The translations under genes and the position numbers were made by a program. From Tubulanus polymorphus (Eukaryota; Nemertea; Palaeonemertea; Tubulaniformes; Tubulanidae): a stretch of 64,000 bases of DNA. The stretch spans positions 1,360,001 through 1,424,000 of the forward strand of contig NC_134034.1 of NCBI RefSeq assembly GCF_964204645.1. The letters are read 5' to 3'. Positions 35,971-51,077 of the stretch are shown one piece after another. The stretch's first letter is position 1; each line of letters begins with the position of its first letter. The notes beneath the pieces are model-generated. The model did not search any database. It worked only from the letters and a program-made list of their open reading frames with translations, and had not been told where the DNA came from.

Positions 35971-37660
35971 AACTTTTGAAAATATTTCTGATCACAACAA
36001 AACTGAGATATTTTCGATAGAAAACTTAAAACGAAGAAACAGTTTTGAAATATAGTTATCGACAGGCTGGGTCCAGTTCCACAGTTCTGAGTTAAGATTG
36101 ACCCTGAGTTAACTCATTGAAAAGGAACTAATTTCTAACTCAGAGTTAACTCTAACTCACAACTTTGGAACTGGGTCGACTACGCAATAGTGACGTGTTT
36201 GAAAATGTGTTTAAATTCTGTCAACATATGCTACACCTTGTGGGTTTGGCGCCAATCTGTTAAAGCTTACCGATTATCATTAATGCTCTTGTATAAATAA
36301 GCAATAACTTCAAATCGTAACTTTACTCAAATTATGGCCACATAAGCTCACAGGTGTTTGGCGATGGGCTTTGATTTTATTTCCGAGTTGTTGATCATCT
36401 CGCGAGAATGGCGCTAAATATGAACTGCGAATAAATTCAAAATATCACGGAAATACCTTGTGTTTATATTGTTTATTTATCCGCTATTAAGCTCCGATAA
36501 ACAATTGGTCGTTAAGGATCATTATCAGACGGTCGTGACGCTTTACTATATAAAATCACTTAGTGATTTTATACGCCAAGCCCCTGTGCTTACCCAAAAA
36601 CATCCTAAACTCTCCCTAGGTATCTAATAATTAATCCATAGTTAATTTGTATTTTGTTTAATGATTAATCCCTGATTTATACTATTCTAGTTTGTTTTAA
36701 ACTCATTTCGGAAAATGGGTTTGTTATTTATAACAGTTCCAAAGTCGTCGGTTGCGGTTCAGTTTTCTGATAAAATCAGTGCATTTTATGATTTGTTCTT
36801 AATAATCTTCTCTGTGACTGATTTCTGGAGACGACTATAAGACATCCAATTTGAGTCAAGGGAATGTTTGACGTCTTTTCTATTGTTTCATCTGAAAATA
36901 AAGCTCAAGGTCGAACAAAGGTTAACCGCATGACGTCACATCTCGCCGTATTGGCTTTCGGTCGTGATTTTCCAATCGTCTGCTTCAATGGTTACGAAGT
37001 AGTGGCTCAGTGGTAGTGCACTGGGCCTCCACGACAGGACCTCGGGTTCGCCTCCCCTCGTGGATATATTTCAAAACATTGATCTCCTTTTTGACTCCGG
37101 TTACGTGGATTGTTAGAACTGTAAAAGCTGTAAGACATGTAGGGAATTAATCTGCTTTTATGCTTTAAGTTTTTGCTTTATTTCTAAAAGTTTTAAAGCT
37201 CGTTTGGAAAGATGGAGGGGCCATGACAGTTGTGAGTTGTCAGATTTAACTCTTGAAAATGAACTAATACGCACTGAGATTTAATTCTAACCTGACTTTA
37301 AATCGTCAGTTATCCACAAATTGACCTTGATAAAGTCGTCAGTTATCCTCAAATTGACCTTGAAAATGTCGTCAGTTATCTACCAGTTGACCTTGATAAA
37401 ATTGGGCCCTGATTTTGTAATTAAGGTATCTGTTCAGGAACGACATCTACCAACGTCCAGCTTTCCGCTCCTGACTCTTTATACGAACTGATTCAACGTA
37501 TTGAGTCTACATTCTATCGATGAATTGTAGCTATGCGTCTACAGCCCACATTAGGATTTTTAATACCAAACTATCCACTTTCAAGTGTTTGGGATTAAAA
37601 GTCCCAAAGCAGACCGGACATGGCTCCACGTGACCTTGAAATCCTTATCCATCTTTTCTG
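35971..37660. other. Gene-free region upstream of copy B
   Basis: Holds a short AACTGTGG-family block (36060-36180), the tRNA-like element at 36999 and AT-rich sequence. No exon recognised. Confidence 0.35.
36999..37065 (+). repeat. tRNA-like element (SINE head)
   Basis: GTAGTGGCTCAGTGGTAGTG (A box) and CTCGGGTTCGCCTCCC (imperfect B box) at tRNA spacing. No acceptor stem pairing, and the anticodon arm does not close. Confidence 0.45.
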
Positions 37661-37875
37661 TTATCGATCGTCGAGACCTTTTTTTTCAGCGGCAGGGGAT
37701 TTCGGGTCGATGAAATAAAAAGTTTCGTCGCGTTTAAGTGGTTTTTTGTCGGCGCGATAAAAGTAAGACGTTACAATTGTGCATTTCTTGGTGTCTGTGA
37801 GATCGAGCGAGATTTCGAAGTTGTTGGCACCATTTCTATACATTGTTTTGTGCGTGAGGAAACTTTGTGTAACTT
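37661..37875 (-). CDS. Possible terminal exon of an unrecognised gene
   Basis: An open frame on the minus strand from a plausible acceptor (TACAAATACCCAG, exon start 37875) to a stop at 37661, about 71 codons. It contains RNGANNFEISLDLTDTKKCT and DETFYFIDPKSPAAEKK. The amphipathic strand-like text looks like real protein but matches no family I recognise. No upstream exon was found. The acceptor lies in the first of four 46-bp tandem copies, each repeating it. Confidence 0.3.
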
Positions 37876-38057
37876 CTGGGTATTTGTAGCAAGGGGTTAA
37901 CCCATATCTCATCGGCCCATTCTGGGTATTTGTAGCAAGGGGTTAACCCATATCTCATCGGCCCATTCTGGGTATTTGTAGCAAGGGGTTAACCCATATC
38001 TAATCGGCCCATTCTGGGTATTTGTAGCAAGGGGTTAACCCATATCTCATCGGCCCA
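37874..38057. repeat. 46-bp tandem repeat, 4 copies
   Basis: TTCTGGGTATTTGTAGCAAG plus GGGTTAACCCATATCTCATC starts at 37874, 37920, 37966 and 38012. Copies differ by about one base. Confidence 0.95.
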
Positions 38058-38269
38058 TTCTAATACTGGAACTCGTTCATTTTCAATTAACCAGCTCCAG
38101 TCAATCGGAGTCAAATTCTACCTTCCGATGAACTATGGGGCCAGAATATTGGAACTGAGTCCAGAACAACTGAGGAACGCCGGGTCCGAAATTATAGAAC
38201 CATTTCCAGTAACTGCGGAACTCGGTCCAGTTATTGCGGAACTATAAGGCCAGTAATTGTGGAATTGAC

Positions 38270-38645
38270 CTTCTGTGTTCTGAACTGTGAAGCTGAGTCC
38301 TGAACTGTGGAACTGGGTTCAGAACTGTGGAACTGGATCCAGAACTGTGGAACTGGGTTCAGAACTGTGGAACTGAGTCCTGAACTGTGGAACTGGGTTC
38401 AGAACTGTGGAACTGGATCCAGAACTGTGGAACTGGATCCAGAACTGTGGAACAGTGTTCTGAACTGTGAAGCTGAGTCCTGAACTGTGGAACTGGGTTC
38501 AGAACTGTGGAACTGGATCCAGAACTGTGGAACAGTGTTCTTAACTGTGAAGCTGAGTCCTGAACTGTGGAACTGGGTTCAGAACTGTGGAACTGGGTTC
38601 AGAACTGTGGAACAGGATCAGGAACTGTGGAATTTGATCGAGAAC
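38270..38645. repeat. 20/40-bp 'AACTGTGGAACTGGGTTCAG' tandem repeat
   Basis: About 18 copies of a 20-bp word with GGGTTCAG, GGATCCAG and GAGTCCTG variants, forming higher-order blocks. Same core word as the ~39-bp dispersed family. Confidence 0.9.
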
Positions 38646-38989
38646 CGGGTAAATAATTCAACAACTTGGTCTCTATACATGAGAGTGATTTTATACGTAA
38701 TTTCCTGATTAGGCAACGTCATTATCTTTACCTGTATTTGAAAGTTACTTAGTGAACACTTTCAGCGAAACGGCGTTAATCCGAGATATTCGAGTCATTG
38801 CACGTGTGTAGTGTTACCGGTATGAGTCGGTAAGGGGATTACAGGGTATCGCTAGGAAAAGTTCTTCTCCAATTCCTTAAGTATATAATTCCTCAGTCGT
38901 GATTTAGAAGTTAAAAACAACATATATTAGATAAAGGACGCGCGACCTCGCGTGAAATAACAACAAATTTCACTTTTGATTTCATTTCT

Positions 38990-39370
38990 GGTGTCAGTGG
39001 TTCTTAATCCAGTTCTACAGTTGTGCGGGTTTAATTTGACTCTGAATCCAGTTCCACAGTTGTGTAGGTTTAATTTGACTCTGAAATCAGTTCCACAGTT
39101 GTGTGGGTTTAATTTGACTCTGGATCCAGTTCCAAAGTTGTGTGGGTTTAATTTGACTCTGGACCCAGTTCCACAGTTGTGTGGGTTTAACTTGACTCTG
39201 GACCCACTTCCACAGTTGTGTTGGTTTAATTTGGGCTCTGAACCCAGTTCCACAGTTGTGTGGGTTTAATTTGGGCTCTGAACCCACTACCATAGTTGTG
39301 TGGGTTTAATTTGACTCTGGACCCAGTTCAACTGTTGTTTGGGCTCTGAACCCAATTCCACAGTTGTGTT
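38990..39370. repeat. Dispersed ~39-bp 'CCAGTTCCACAGTTGTG' satellite
   Basis: Nine to ten units of CCAGTTCCACAGTTGTG plus TGGGTTTAATTTGACTCTG, reverse orientation relative to 4680-4975. Confidence 0.9.
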
Positions 39371-42300
39371 ACTTGTTCCCTCCCGTCCCGTCCCCTCCCT
39401 CTCCCATCCTCTGTCGACTGATGTCGAGTTAAAATCATCAAATATCGGATAGAGGTTATATTGATTAATTTGGATGGTTACCATGGAAACAGTGTCGTCT
39501 GTCGCTCCAAATAAGGTGACAAGGACCGTTAATTGTGTAATGTCAAAATTCAAGATCGTGTACCGGGCAGACAGGAGCAGGCTGCGGTAAGCGAGGACAG
39601 ATACACTAATAACCGATCCCACATAACAACGTGAATCGTTTCATTTCAATGACCGATTATTTTACCAGCAGCAGCACCGGCAGCAGCACCAGCACCACCA
39701 GCAGCAGCAGCAGCAGCAGCAACAGCACCGGCAGCAGCACCAGCACCAGCAGCACCAGCACCAGCACCAACAGCACCAGCACCAGCACAAGCACCAGCAC
39801 CAGCACCAGCACCAGCACCAGCACCAGCACTACCAGCACCATCACCAGCTGCAGTCGACCCGAGCTGATTTCAGATTCATTAAAACGTGGTTTGTGACAT
39901 GTCAATACAATCAGTGCCGTTACATCCCGTTACTTGTTTTTGCTTGTCTGACGGACGGTGAACGATCCGCCTAGCGCGCGCGCCAGGCTCTCTCTAATCA
40001 ATCGAACGTTGCATGTCGAATGTCGTGTATTGTATTAAGCATTAATCGACATCCGATCCGGGACATCGTTATCAACCCTTTACAATGCAGAAACAATGAA
40101 AACAAAATAGAGGAAAAAGTAATCCTCCTATGACGACATTGGGATCGATTTCATAGGAAAGACGGCTAATTCTAAAAATAGAATATAAAGAATACAATAT
40201 ATTAGGGAGATTCGTGCAGGAAGCCATCTTTTCTGGATGGATTTATAGACCGAAACCTGGTTACCTACACATATCCCCCTTTGACGTCATTATTTACATT
40301 GTCTGTGAATGACTTTCTATGCGGAGGCTTTCCGGAAAGCGTGCAAGCTTTTGTTTACTTGCCCAACCCACGAGAGAAAAGAAATAAACATTTTCAAGTT
40401 GTCGCGCGCTCGAAGGGAAAGGGTTAATATGTTCATTCAATTAGTTCTACTACTCGCGGGATTCGGTCACATGTCACACCTCACAACTCTGCGGGGGGTT
40501 AAAAAGCACAATTCTCATCGGAACAACGAAAACTTCTAATTATAACGGAAGCGGAAATGTCAGGAGACCGAACGGCAGAATGTAGATAAGAGTTATTGAA
40601 ACCGGCTCTTACGTTGAGAGCGCCGGTGTTCAATTCGAGTTGGAGTCTTTTTCGATTGAAAATTGGGTCCCGGTGGAATCAACCGGGGTTAAAGAAAGGG
40701 GGCGCCACTGTGCGCAGGGAAAATAAAAAGGTGCACAAGGAAAAGATGGGAGCCCTATTAGAACCTGATTTTTGTATTCGCATCGAAAATATGAAAATCT
40801 AATCACAAGTAGGTCATTTGATGACGTCATAGGTGGATATGGTTAATTCGACAGTGGTTCAAATTGGTTAAACGATGTCTCGGATAGGGTTCGGTTTAAC
40901 AAAAGGAGGCGCCACAGTCGTTGCCCTAGTGATTGAGTGGAACTGGGACGAGTAGGTAACCCTCATTAAACACTCAACACTCAACGCTCAATAATCATCA
41001 ATCTTTTTTTAAATAACCGGTAATTTTTGCATTTATATCACGTGGTATCATTAGTTATAGTTAATAATTATAGTAATGATAATAATATAATAATAATGAT
41101 CATAATTAATAATATTTACATCATATTTCTGAATTAATATAGCGCTTTATGTTTTATTTACAAATTATCGTAAGTCATGACTCTCAATAAATGACTAATA
41201 CAAACTAGTCATTAGTTATACATTAAGCATAGCTAATGACTAAATGTATTAGTCATTTATCGTTTATCGTTTATCATTATTTACAAATTTATTCTAATAT
41301 CGCGCGAAACGTTTCAGAAAAGCGAACGAGTCTCGATATACACCACGCCCCCGTTAATCAACCGTTTTTTTTTCAAAATTCAAAAGTAACCGCCATTTTT
41401 TCACATTTCTGACACGTTTTCGACGCATGTTCCTAATTTATGGATGTTGTTTTTCGCGTGTCTGAACAGCCTATAAAAATAAATACACATATGATAATAT
41501 ATACGACTTGTTTGTAAAATATGTCAACATCAAATTCAAGAATAAAAAATGTCTCGGAAAACATGCCCGACAACCCGGGTGTCCCACCAGATGGCGTACC
41601 GGACCGTAAGTCTAAGAATATTCATTTTCGAAAAACTTTCGTCTCGGTTTTTCTTAAGTCAAACAATAATCGTCTTGGCGCCACCTAGCGGCTTACGAGT
41701 CTCATTAACGATCTCACTACCGCGTTCTGGCGGGTCCTCGATTGTCGGCGTCGATTTTCCCAAAACCTGACAAAAATAGCGGTAACATTTTTTTTCAATG
41801 ATAACAAACATTTTTACAATTGGATGATTGCTGATGCTGTAACAAACCCTGTTAATTGAAAAATCAAAAAATCCCTGCCAATCAAACCTTTAATCGATTC
41901 AAAATGGCCGAAACCTCATCTGGAAGTAAGGGCAGAGTCTTGCCTGGCTATTCCGATCTCACAGATGCGTTCTGGTGGCCATTTTCCAATGAGCATTATC
42001 GAAAGTTTAAAGTATGTTCTCTGAAATGGACCCGGTCCCTAAACTTGTAACTCTTACATCCACAATCCAAGTTCGCAGTTTTCGACAGAAATACGTTTTC
42101 CTAATTTTTGAAAACGAACGAATTCGTTTATTCCGTGACCTGTTCAAACTTCTCTACCCAGACAGAGTTTTGCAAAACTGATCGTGGGTTCGAATCCCAA
42201 TTTTCGAGGACGTTAACAGCGCACGAATAGCCGACAGGCGCACGTCCCACACGCGTGCATGTCACAGGCGCATGTTACGAATAACGGTTAGATGACGGCG

Positions 42301-43030
42301 ACGATGAGTGCTGTAAACGATGAAAATGACGATGACAGTTAAATAGTTTCACACACGTAAGCACACAAAGTTATCGTTTCGTATTTCAACATTTCTACTA
42401 CATGTCATGATCGGGCCATTTAAAAAATATAAGTTCATTTCGTTAGACTAACGATGAGATAGTACCATTTCATTAATTACTACACAAAGAAATGTCACGA
42501 CCTTTAAACGCGCGTAGATTCAACGACGAAAAATATTCACGATTCAAAGAAAAACAAAATTCGTTTACAAATCCAGACTTTAGCTACCATCTAAAAATGA
42601 GAGAAACAATCAGTCCATTACTTCGTTGTAGCCCGATTTGAATGAGTATATATGATAATATAAAGTCGGATTTTCGTTCAGGCTTAGGCTGGTTACTTCC
42701 TAACGAAGCGGCGCTGTATTCAATTCTATAGTGGTTTATGAATTTTGCCAAAAATTCCAATAATGCAGGTTCGAATCCCGAATTTTGACATTCTTAGAAA
42801 ATCAAATCACAATAACGTAACTCTGCCATTCTATACAATAATTAATGCAGATTCGAATTAATTATTCTATGAAAAATTAACCGTAACGTTATTTTGGCAT
42901 CCTTTGAAAAATTCACTAAGACAGGTTCGAATCCCCAATTCTCCCATCCTATAAAAATTCGCTCGAACGTAGGTTCGAATCCCGAATTTTCGCCTATAAA
43001 AATTATACTATTCCCTCTGGGCTGCTGCTA
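39371..43030. other. Gene-poor region upstream of microsatellites, downstream of GPCR
   Basis: Contains a CAGCAC/CAGCAG triplet tract (39664-39850). A possible tiny frame sits at 41521-41688 (55 codons, MPDNPGVPPDGVPD) about 49 bases after a TATAAAAA. Several GGTTCGAATCCC words occur (42190, 42772, 42923, 42971). No convincing gene. Confidence 0.3.
39664..39850. repeat. CAG/CAGCAC triplet microsatellite
   Basis: Interrupted CAGCAC and CAGCAG repeats, open in several frames on both strands. No coding context. Confidence 0.92.
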
Positions 43031-44761
43031 CTATCTCCGCCGACCGCCGCGCGTTCGGTATTTCCCGAACAGAATCTTACGGAATGCGTTACGAAAATCG
43101 GGATTGAAAATCGTGTAGATGATCGGATTCAGTAGACTGTTGAAGTAACCGAGCCACAGTACGATACTGTTCAATATTTTCGGAAAAATATCTTTGCCGT
43201 TAGGCTTATAGAACGGTCCGACGAGCGCGATAAGAAAAAACGGCACCCAACAAAACACAAACGCGCCGGTTATAATCGCCAGCGTTCTGGCCGCTTTTCG
43301 CTCGCGTTTGTGCTCGATTTTCTCGCGATTTCGATCTTTCGGTTTTTCGGTTTTCGTTTTAGATTTCGCCGGCGCCGCCGCCGTCACCGCCGCGGGCGCG
43401 TTGTTACCGTCTTTATGATGGCGGTGATGGTGGTTCCGTTTACCGCCGCTTGATTTGACGACCGTCCTCGGCTCGGGAACGGTAAGCGAGTTCGTTTTTG
43501 CATTGTACGACACTTTGTGGTCGTATTGATGGGAGTTTCCCTGGACGTGATTGTTCGAGTCGTTATTGACAACGACCAGTGTCGAGTCTTCCACTTCGGC
43601 CAGACTTTCATCGTCTGCAGCCAAGTGAATATTGGAAGGCGGGTCGTCTGCGACCACGTCGGCCGCCAGTTTATTCGTATTATTCCGATTGGCGTCGTTT
43701 AAGTGCGGTAACGTTGTCGAGCCGTTACTCGGCTGATCTGGGCTATCACTATTGGAAGACGAAACCTGCGTTACGGTCACCACGTTCAACGTCTCCACCG
43801 GAGCCGTCCGCGAATTCGCGTCGTGGTTGATCGTCACCGATTTGGGCGGCGCGGCCGGCGAACGGGCACCGCCGCCGAATTTCTTTTTACGGATTCGGCT
43901 GCGGGCGGCGCGAAATATTTTCCAGTAGATTATCAACATGAAGAACAACGGCAAGTAGAATGCGCCCGAAGTGCTGAACACGGTGTATCCCCAATCCTGA
44001 CTGATGAGACACTGCCCCGACACGTACGGGTTTTGGTGATTGTCTTTCCAACCGAATAACGGCGGAATCGAAATACAAATCGATATCGTCCACACGAGGA
44101 TTATCATGATGATAATCCGTTTGGCCGTCCGTTGGCGGATATAGTCGACTTGCGTGACCGCCCAGTATCGGTCGATCGCTATGGCAACGAGGTGCAAAAT
44201 AGACGCGGTGCAACACAAAACATCGAACGAAATCCACATGTCGCAAACTTCAGCTCCCAGAAACCAGTTCGTCGTCACTTCCTGTACGGCGGATATAGGC
44301 ATGACTAGTGTCGCCACCATCAAGTCGGCGACCGCTAGCGACATTACGAGATAGTTAGCGACGCTTTGTAAGTTCCGTTCGAGAATAATGGCGGCGACGA
44401 CGAACACATTACCGATAATAGTCGACAGAATCATTAATCCCAGCACGATCGACGACACTAGCAAATGTGTCAGACTGAAATAAAGTTGACCATCGCCACC
44501 AGGGGCGCTGTGATTCGCGGTACCGTTCGTGCTGTAGGTGGCGTTCGTGTGGGAGAGGTTTACCAGGAATGTGTAATTCACGCCATCGAATGTGTCGTAA
44601 TAGCCGACTGTATCGTCTGCCGAACTGTTCGGGTCGGTACCGACAGGCGGCACCACTAGTACGGCCGACGAGTGGTTACCGCTGACCTGTGTACCAGTGA
44701 CGTATTCCATCGAACGCAGCTCACTGGTGGTCATAGCAACGCGAAACGACGCAACAATCAC
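43031..44761 (-). CDS. 5-HT1-type serotonin receptor-like GPCR (intronless)
   Basis: A single 576-codon frame. The extracellular N-terminus (about 95 aa) has many NxS/T sites. Seven membrane helices follow with class A landmarks: GNVFVV (TM1), SLAVADLMVA (TM2), CDMWISFDVLCCTASI with the amine-binding Asp at about 180 (TM3), DRYWAV at 197-202, Cys173-Cys251 as the expected disulfide, STSGAFYLP (TM5), FCWVPFF at about 503 (TM6) and NPIIY at about 545 (TM7). The third intracellular loop is about 200 aa with Ser, Asn and His runs, and the C-tail is short and basic, as in Gi-coupled 5-HT1 and related octopamine/dopamine receptors. The DRYWAVT and PLFGWKD text favours 5-HT1. The ligand is inferred; octopamine or tyramine cannot be excluded. 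Alternative downstream ATGs exist at residues 10 and 18. Confidence 0.9.
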   Translation of the reverse strand: MIVASFRVAMTTSELRSMEYVTGTQVSGNHSSAVLVVPPVGTDPNSSADDTVGYYDTFDGVNYTFLVNLSHTNATYSTNGTANHSAPGGDGQLYFSLTHLLVSSIVLGLMILSTIIGNVFVVAAIILERNLQSVANYLVMSLAVADLMVATLVMPISAVQEVTTNWFLGAEVCDMWISFDVLCCTASILHLVAIAIDRYWAVTQVDYIRQRTAKRIIIMIILVWTISICISIPPLFGWKDNHQNPYVSGQCLISQDWGYTVFSTSGAFYLPLFFMLIIYWKIFRAARSRIRKKKFGGGARSPAAPPKSVTINHDANSRTAPVETLNVVTVTQVSSSNSDSPDQPSNGSTTLPHLNDANRNNTNKLAADVVADDPPSNIHLAADDESLAEVEDSTLVVVNNDSNNHVQGNSHQYDHKVSYNAKTNSLTVPEPRTVVKSSGGKRNHHHRHHKDGNNAPAAVTAAAPAKSKTKTEKPKDRNREKIEHKRERKAARTLAIITGAFVFCWVPFFLIALVGPFYKPNGKDIFPKILNSIVLWLGYFNSLLNPIIYTIFNPDFRNAFRKILFGKYRTRGGRRR

Positions 44762-46132
44762 TAGCTATACAATTCGAACGGGGAATACGATTTTTGACAT
44801 TCGTCGTTATTTTCTGCGATTGGCCTTTCACGAAACCGTAACATCATCCGGCCCTGTAAGAAAAACTACCAATGCGCATAGATTTCCAAAGACGTTCTTT
44901 TTTTGCCGTTTACCGTTTCAAATAACGCTAATATTCCTAACTGTTTCGGTTTTCTCCGTATCTAACGGTTAGTATTGTTGTCGTGGCTGCCGTCGTAACT
45001 AGGTATATCGTTAACGGTCGTCATTGTTGTCGTAACCGCCATGATTCAGTCGCGATGACGTCATTGGAGAGAGAAAACGACCACACCATATAAGTAGATC
45101 AGATTCAGTGGCAACAAATCTGGAAGTATTCATACAATAGTGGAAAATTGTACGTCGAATAAGATCGATGGTAGCGCGGATGGGTCAGTTGGTCAAAAAT
45201 CAGTTTCAGTTAACCAGTGGTTAGCTGACAAAGTCCTGACTTGTGGTTCATTATAGCTAATTTTTGAACGCGCGGCCAACGTCCAAAAACAATTTACACA
45301 AACAAAGGAAAAAATAATTTAAAAAGCGAATTACGTCATGTAAGGTAAATCATATGTACGAATGCCAGCGTTACTGTTACACTTATAGAATTAATTAATT
45401 CATTTGTTTGCTTCAGACCGCGAAGGTCCATATAAAATAGTTCATACAAAATGCATCTTATTCAGTGAGTTGATTTGATTAAAAAACCTGTATCTAATCA
45501 ATGAACTAATGAAAGCCAAAAGGTCTATGTGCGAAAAATCAGTTGCGTTAAGGTCAATGAGTAGACTATTTGAGCTGATAGGTAGTCTTGCACTGAGGAA
45601 GTTGATTTGATTTAATCAAAAATAGTTAAATTATTTCAGTTAACTAGCATAATGATTCCCGTAGCGTTTCTTGTACTTACGAAACTACTCTCAGCGCTGA
45701 AGACAGTTGGTCGATTCGGCTTGATCTACGTGATGGTCAGTGCGGTGGTCAGTGATGGTCAGTCTAACGATCAATATGAAAACCAGTGTCCTGTCTTCCT
45801 GGAATTAGAAAACAAGGAGCAATCTATTTAGATCTTAGATATAAGATTTACGACAATATTGAAAAGTCACCGATACTTTAAGTCATCTTCAGGAAAACTA
45901 GTGTTTTTAGGTTGTATATTAACCCCTAGTTTGTATGACACTTATTTAGTCTTTTTGTTCTGATGGATGACGAACAACTCCGCATTGTAAAAACTTGATA
46001 GAAGACCACACTTTTGATGAAAATAATTCCGACATATTTCCTCGATTTAGAAATCCGTCGTATCGACTATTTCCTAAGAGTGACCCGAAGATGTGTAAAT
46101 GTCGTCAAGAAATTTCACCAGTTTAAGATTAT
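44762..46132. other. 5' flank of GPCR gene
   Basis: Presumed promoter and 5' UTR of the receptor. No clear TATA box or further exon recognised. Confidence 0.3.
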
Positions 46133-46310
46133 TCTGAAGATGACTATTAGGATATAGTCGAACCGTTGAATAAACTACACTAGCTCAAGGAATACAGTAT
46201 TCCTGAAGATGACTATTAGGATATAGTCGAAACGTTGAATAAACTACACTAGCTCAAGGAATACAGTATTCCTGAAGATGACTATTAGGATATAGTCGAA
46301 ACGTCCGATA
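46133..46310. repeat. 69-bp tandem repeat of 'CCTGAAGATGACTATTAGGA' tail unit
   Basis: Three copies at 46133, 46202 and 46271 of CCTGAAGATGACTATTAGGA + TATAGTCGAAACGTTG. The spacer contains GGAATACAGTATTCC, which can fold. Same unit as in the palindrome at 8903-9134. Confidence 0.9.
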
Positions 46311-49262
<2,952 letters not shown>

Positions 49263-49899
49263 TAAATAACTTTTTATGACTTCAGGGCAACGAAACACTC
49301 CGAAAATCATCAAGAGCTTCTTCTCTGTTCGAGACGACGAAGAAAGACCAGATGAGGCAATTCTTGAATCTAAATTGAAGACGTGCGCGATGTACGTCGA
49401 GTTCTGAAGAGAACGGAAAATTACTTTTTCTCCTGCCGGATTGTCGTTCACGGCGCAACGACGTTTGACACGATACAGAAGAGCGGCGTCGACGACAATT
49501 TCACACGTCGGAATTCTATCGCGCGCCGCGACCTCAAAAGCCTGCCAGATATATCATATAATACAAAATGATTATTTGACATATTGTATCACCTGCAGCG
49601 AATCTTTATTGCACGAACGATTCCGGTGTCGGTGATGACGTGCGGGGAGACGAGGCGGGTTCTGAAGTGCCGCGTTAATGCTGCGGTGTACCGCAAGGGA
49701 ACCTTCTGGTGCTCCCACTATTTTGTTGACTAATCAAGGATATCCTATATTTTTCTTTTGGCTCAGTTTTTCCTGGGGCTAGAGCAACCACTTTTTGGGT
49801 TACGTTTTTTGTGCGTTGTTTGTCGCCATCGGACTAAAAAACCTAACTATAAAACGTTAAGAGAAGAAATAATCGTTTCTTTTTAAACATGTCCTACTG

Positions 49900-50640
49900 T
49901 TTGCTAACGACACCTGGTGGATCTTCACTTGCCACTAGAGGAATCCTCCATTGCCGCAGTAGTTGATGTTTACGATTACGATTACGATTACGATTTATTT
50001 ACACTCCAACCATTTCCATGGTATATGGAGGAAAACTATTACACATGTATATACAAATATTTACAAAACAACATTGAAGTGATTAAAATTTAGAGAATGA
50101 AAACGTAACAAAATATACATCAACTATTTAAAATACTATATATACTATTGGAGGGAACTATATACATCTAAGCCGGTCTTAATGAATTTAGCTAAGTTGA
50201 CCGTTGGGTTTTTCAGAATATCAAGGATTTGTTCACAGGTAAAATATAGGACCCGACCCTAAATTCAAATAAACTAGTTCCTAAGTCATCACCAAGTTCT
50301 AATATATACTTCTCTAACCTAATATCATTTTTATATTGCCTAAAGTTAGTGTATATCGGATTAGTTTTTATGGCAGATACAGTTTCTTGAAGGTGCTGGT
50401 CACGGAGTATCTGTTTTATTCGTTTTGAAAAAGATTTACTGTTAGATGTCATACTGTACACGAGCGACACCTGGTGGATCCTCACTTGCCATGAGCGAAA
50501 TCCTCTATTCCCGCAGTAGTTAATGTCCTACCACACATCAGCGACACCTGGTGGATCCTCACTTGTCACAAGTGGAATCCAATATTGTCACAGTTGGTGA
50601 TGTCGTGATACACTTGTGGATCTTCACTTTGCCAGTATAG
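49900..50640. repeat. ~70-bp 'CGACACCTGGTGGATC' minisatellite split by a LINE
   Basis: Units at 49905-49969 and 50445-50640 belong to one array interrupted by the insertion at 49970-50444. Confidence 0.85.
49970..50444 (-). mobile_element. 5'-truncated LINE insertion with target duplication
   Basis: On the minus strand: the end of an ORF2 with RIKQILRDQHLQETVSAIKT and SLFEFRVGSYILPVNKS, stop at 50213. Then a ~240-bp 3' UTR with TTTCCTCCATATACCATGGA and AAATAAAT, ending in a (CGTAAT)n tail at 49970-49993. The insert is flanked by GATGT at 49965-49969 and 50445-50449, consistent with a 5-bp target duplication inside the minisatellite. ORF2 supplies reverse transcriptase in full elements; this copy is dead. 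Confidence 0.8.
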
Positions 50641-51077
50641 ACGGTGGCGCCATCGTGTGTGTATAAATGTAACTAACTCTGAGAATTCAATCTGATTATT
50701 TTAAATGATTCAGAACGACAACATTCAGCCAATGAGGGCTGTCGGGTTATCGATCGATGGTTGGTATCCCGCAGCACTTCGTTGCTAGAATGTCAACTTA
50801 CACGAACACTGTTAGCTTAGTCTGCGTATAAACCCTTCGATCAGTACACATCACTCTCTCACTCTCATCAAAGTTCTTCATAAATGTCAAATATTAATAC
50901 ACAGAGTTGTGTTGTAATTGTTAAACTAGCTACAGGCGCGCACTGTGTGTGCATTAGAACTTCGATTAGTTAGTTGCAGAAACAACAACATGATCATCAT
51001 TGTTATATATGCTCGTTCCGCGACAACCAGAGGCAGTTGAGGGGATAGAAAGGGAGGGCCGGGGAGGGGAGGGCTGC

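Noticed and set aside
38927-39622. Frames of about 100 codons with NPHNCGTGSRVK-type repeats
   Set aside because: Translations of the 39-bp satellite. The same pattern appears at each array of the family and on both strands.
41521-41688. 55-codon frame downstream of TATAAAAA
   Set aside because: Short, with no family match or supporting exon; a TATA-like word is expected by chance in AT-rich DNA.
46133-46310. Hammerhead-type ribozyme in the CTGAAGA...CGAAAC units
   Set aside because: The CUGANGA and GAAA core words and a stem II-like hairpin are present, but stem III needs a CAACG-type strand before the cleavage site and none is found. The base pair closing stem II is a wobble.
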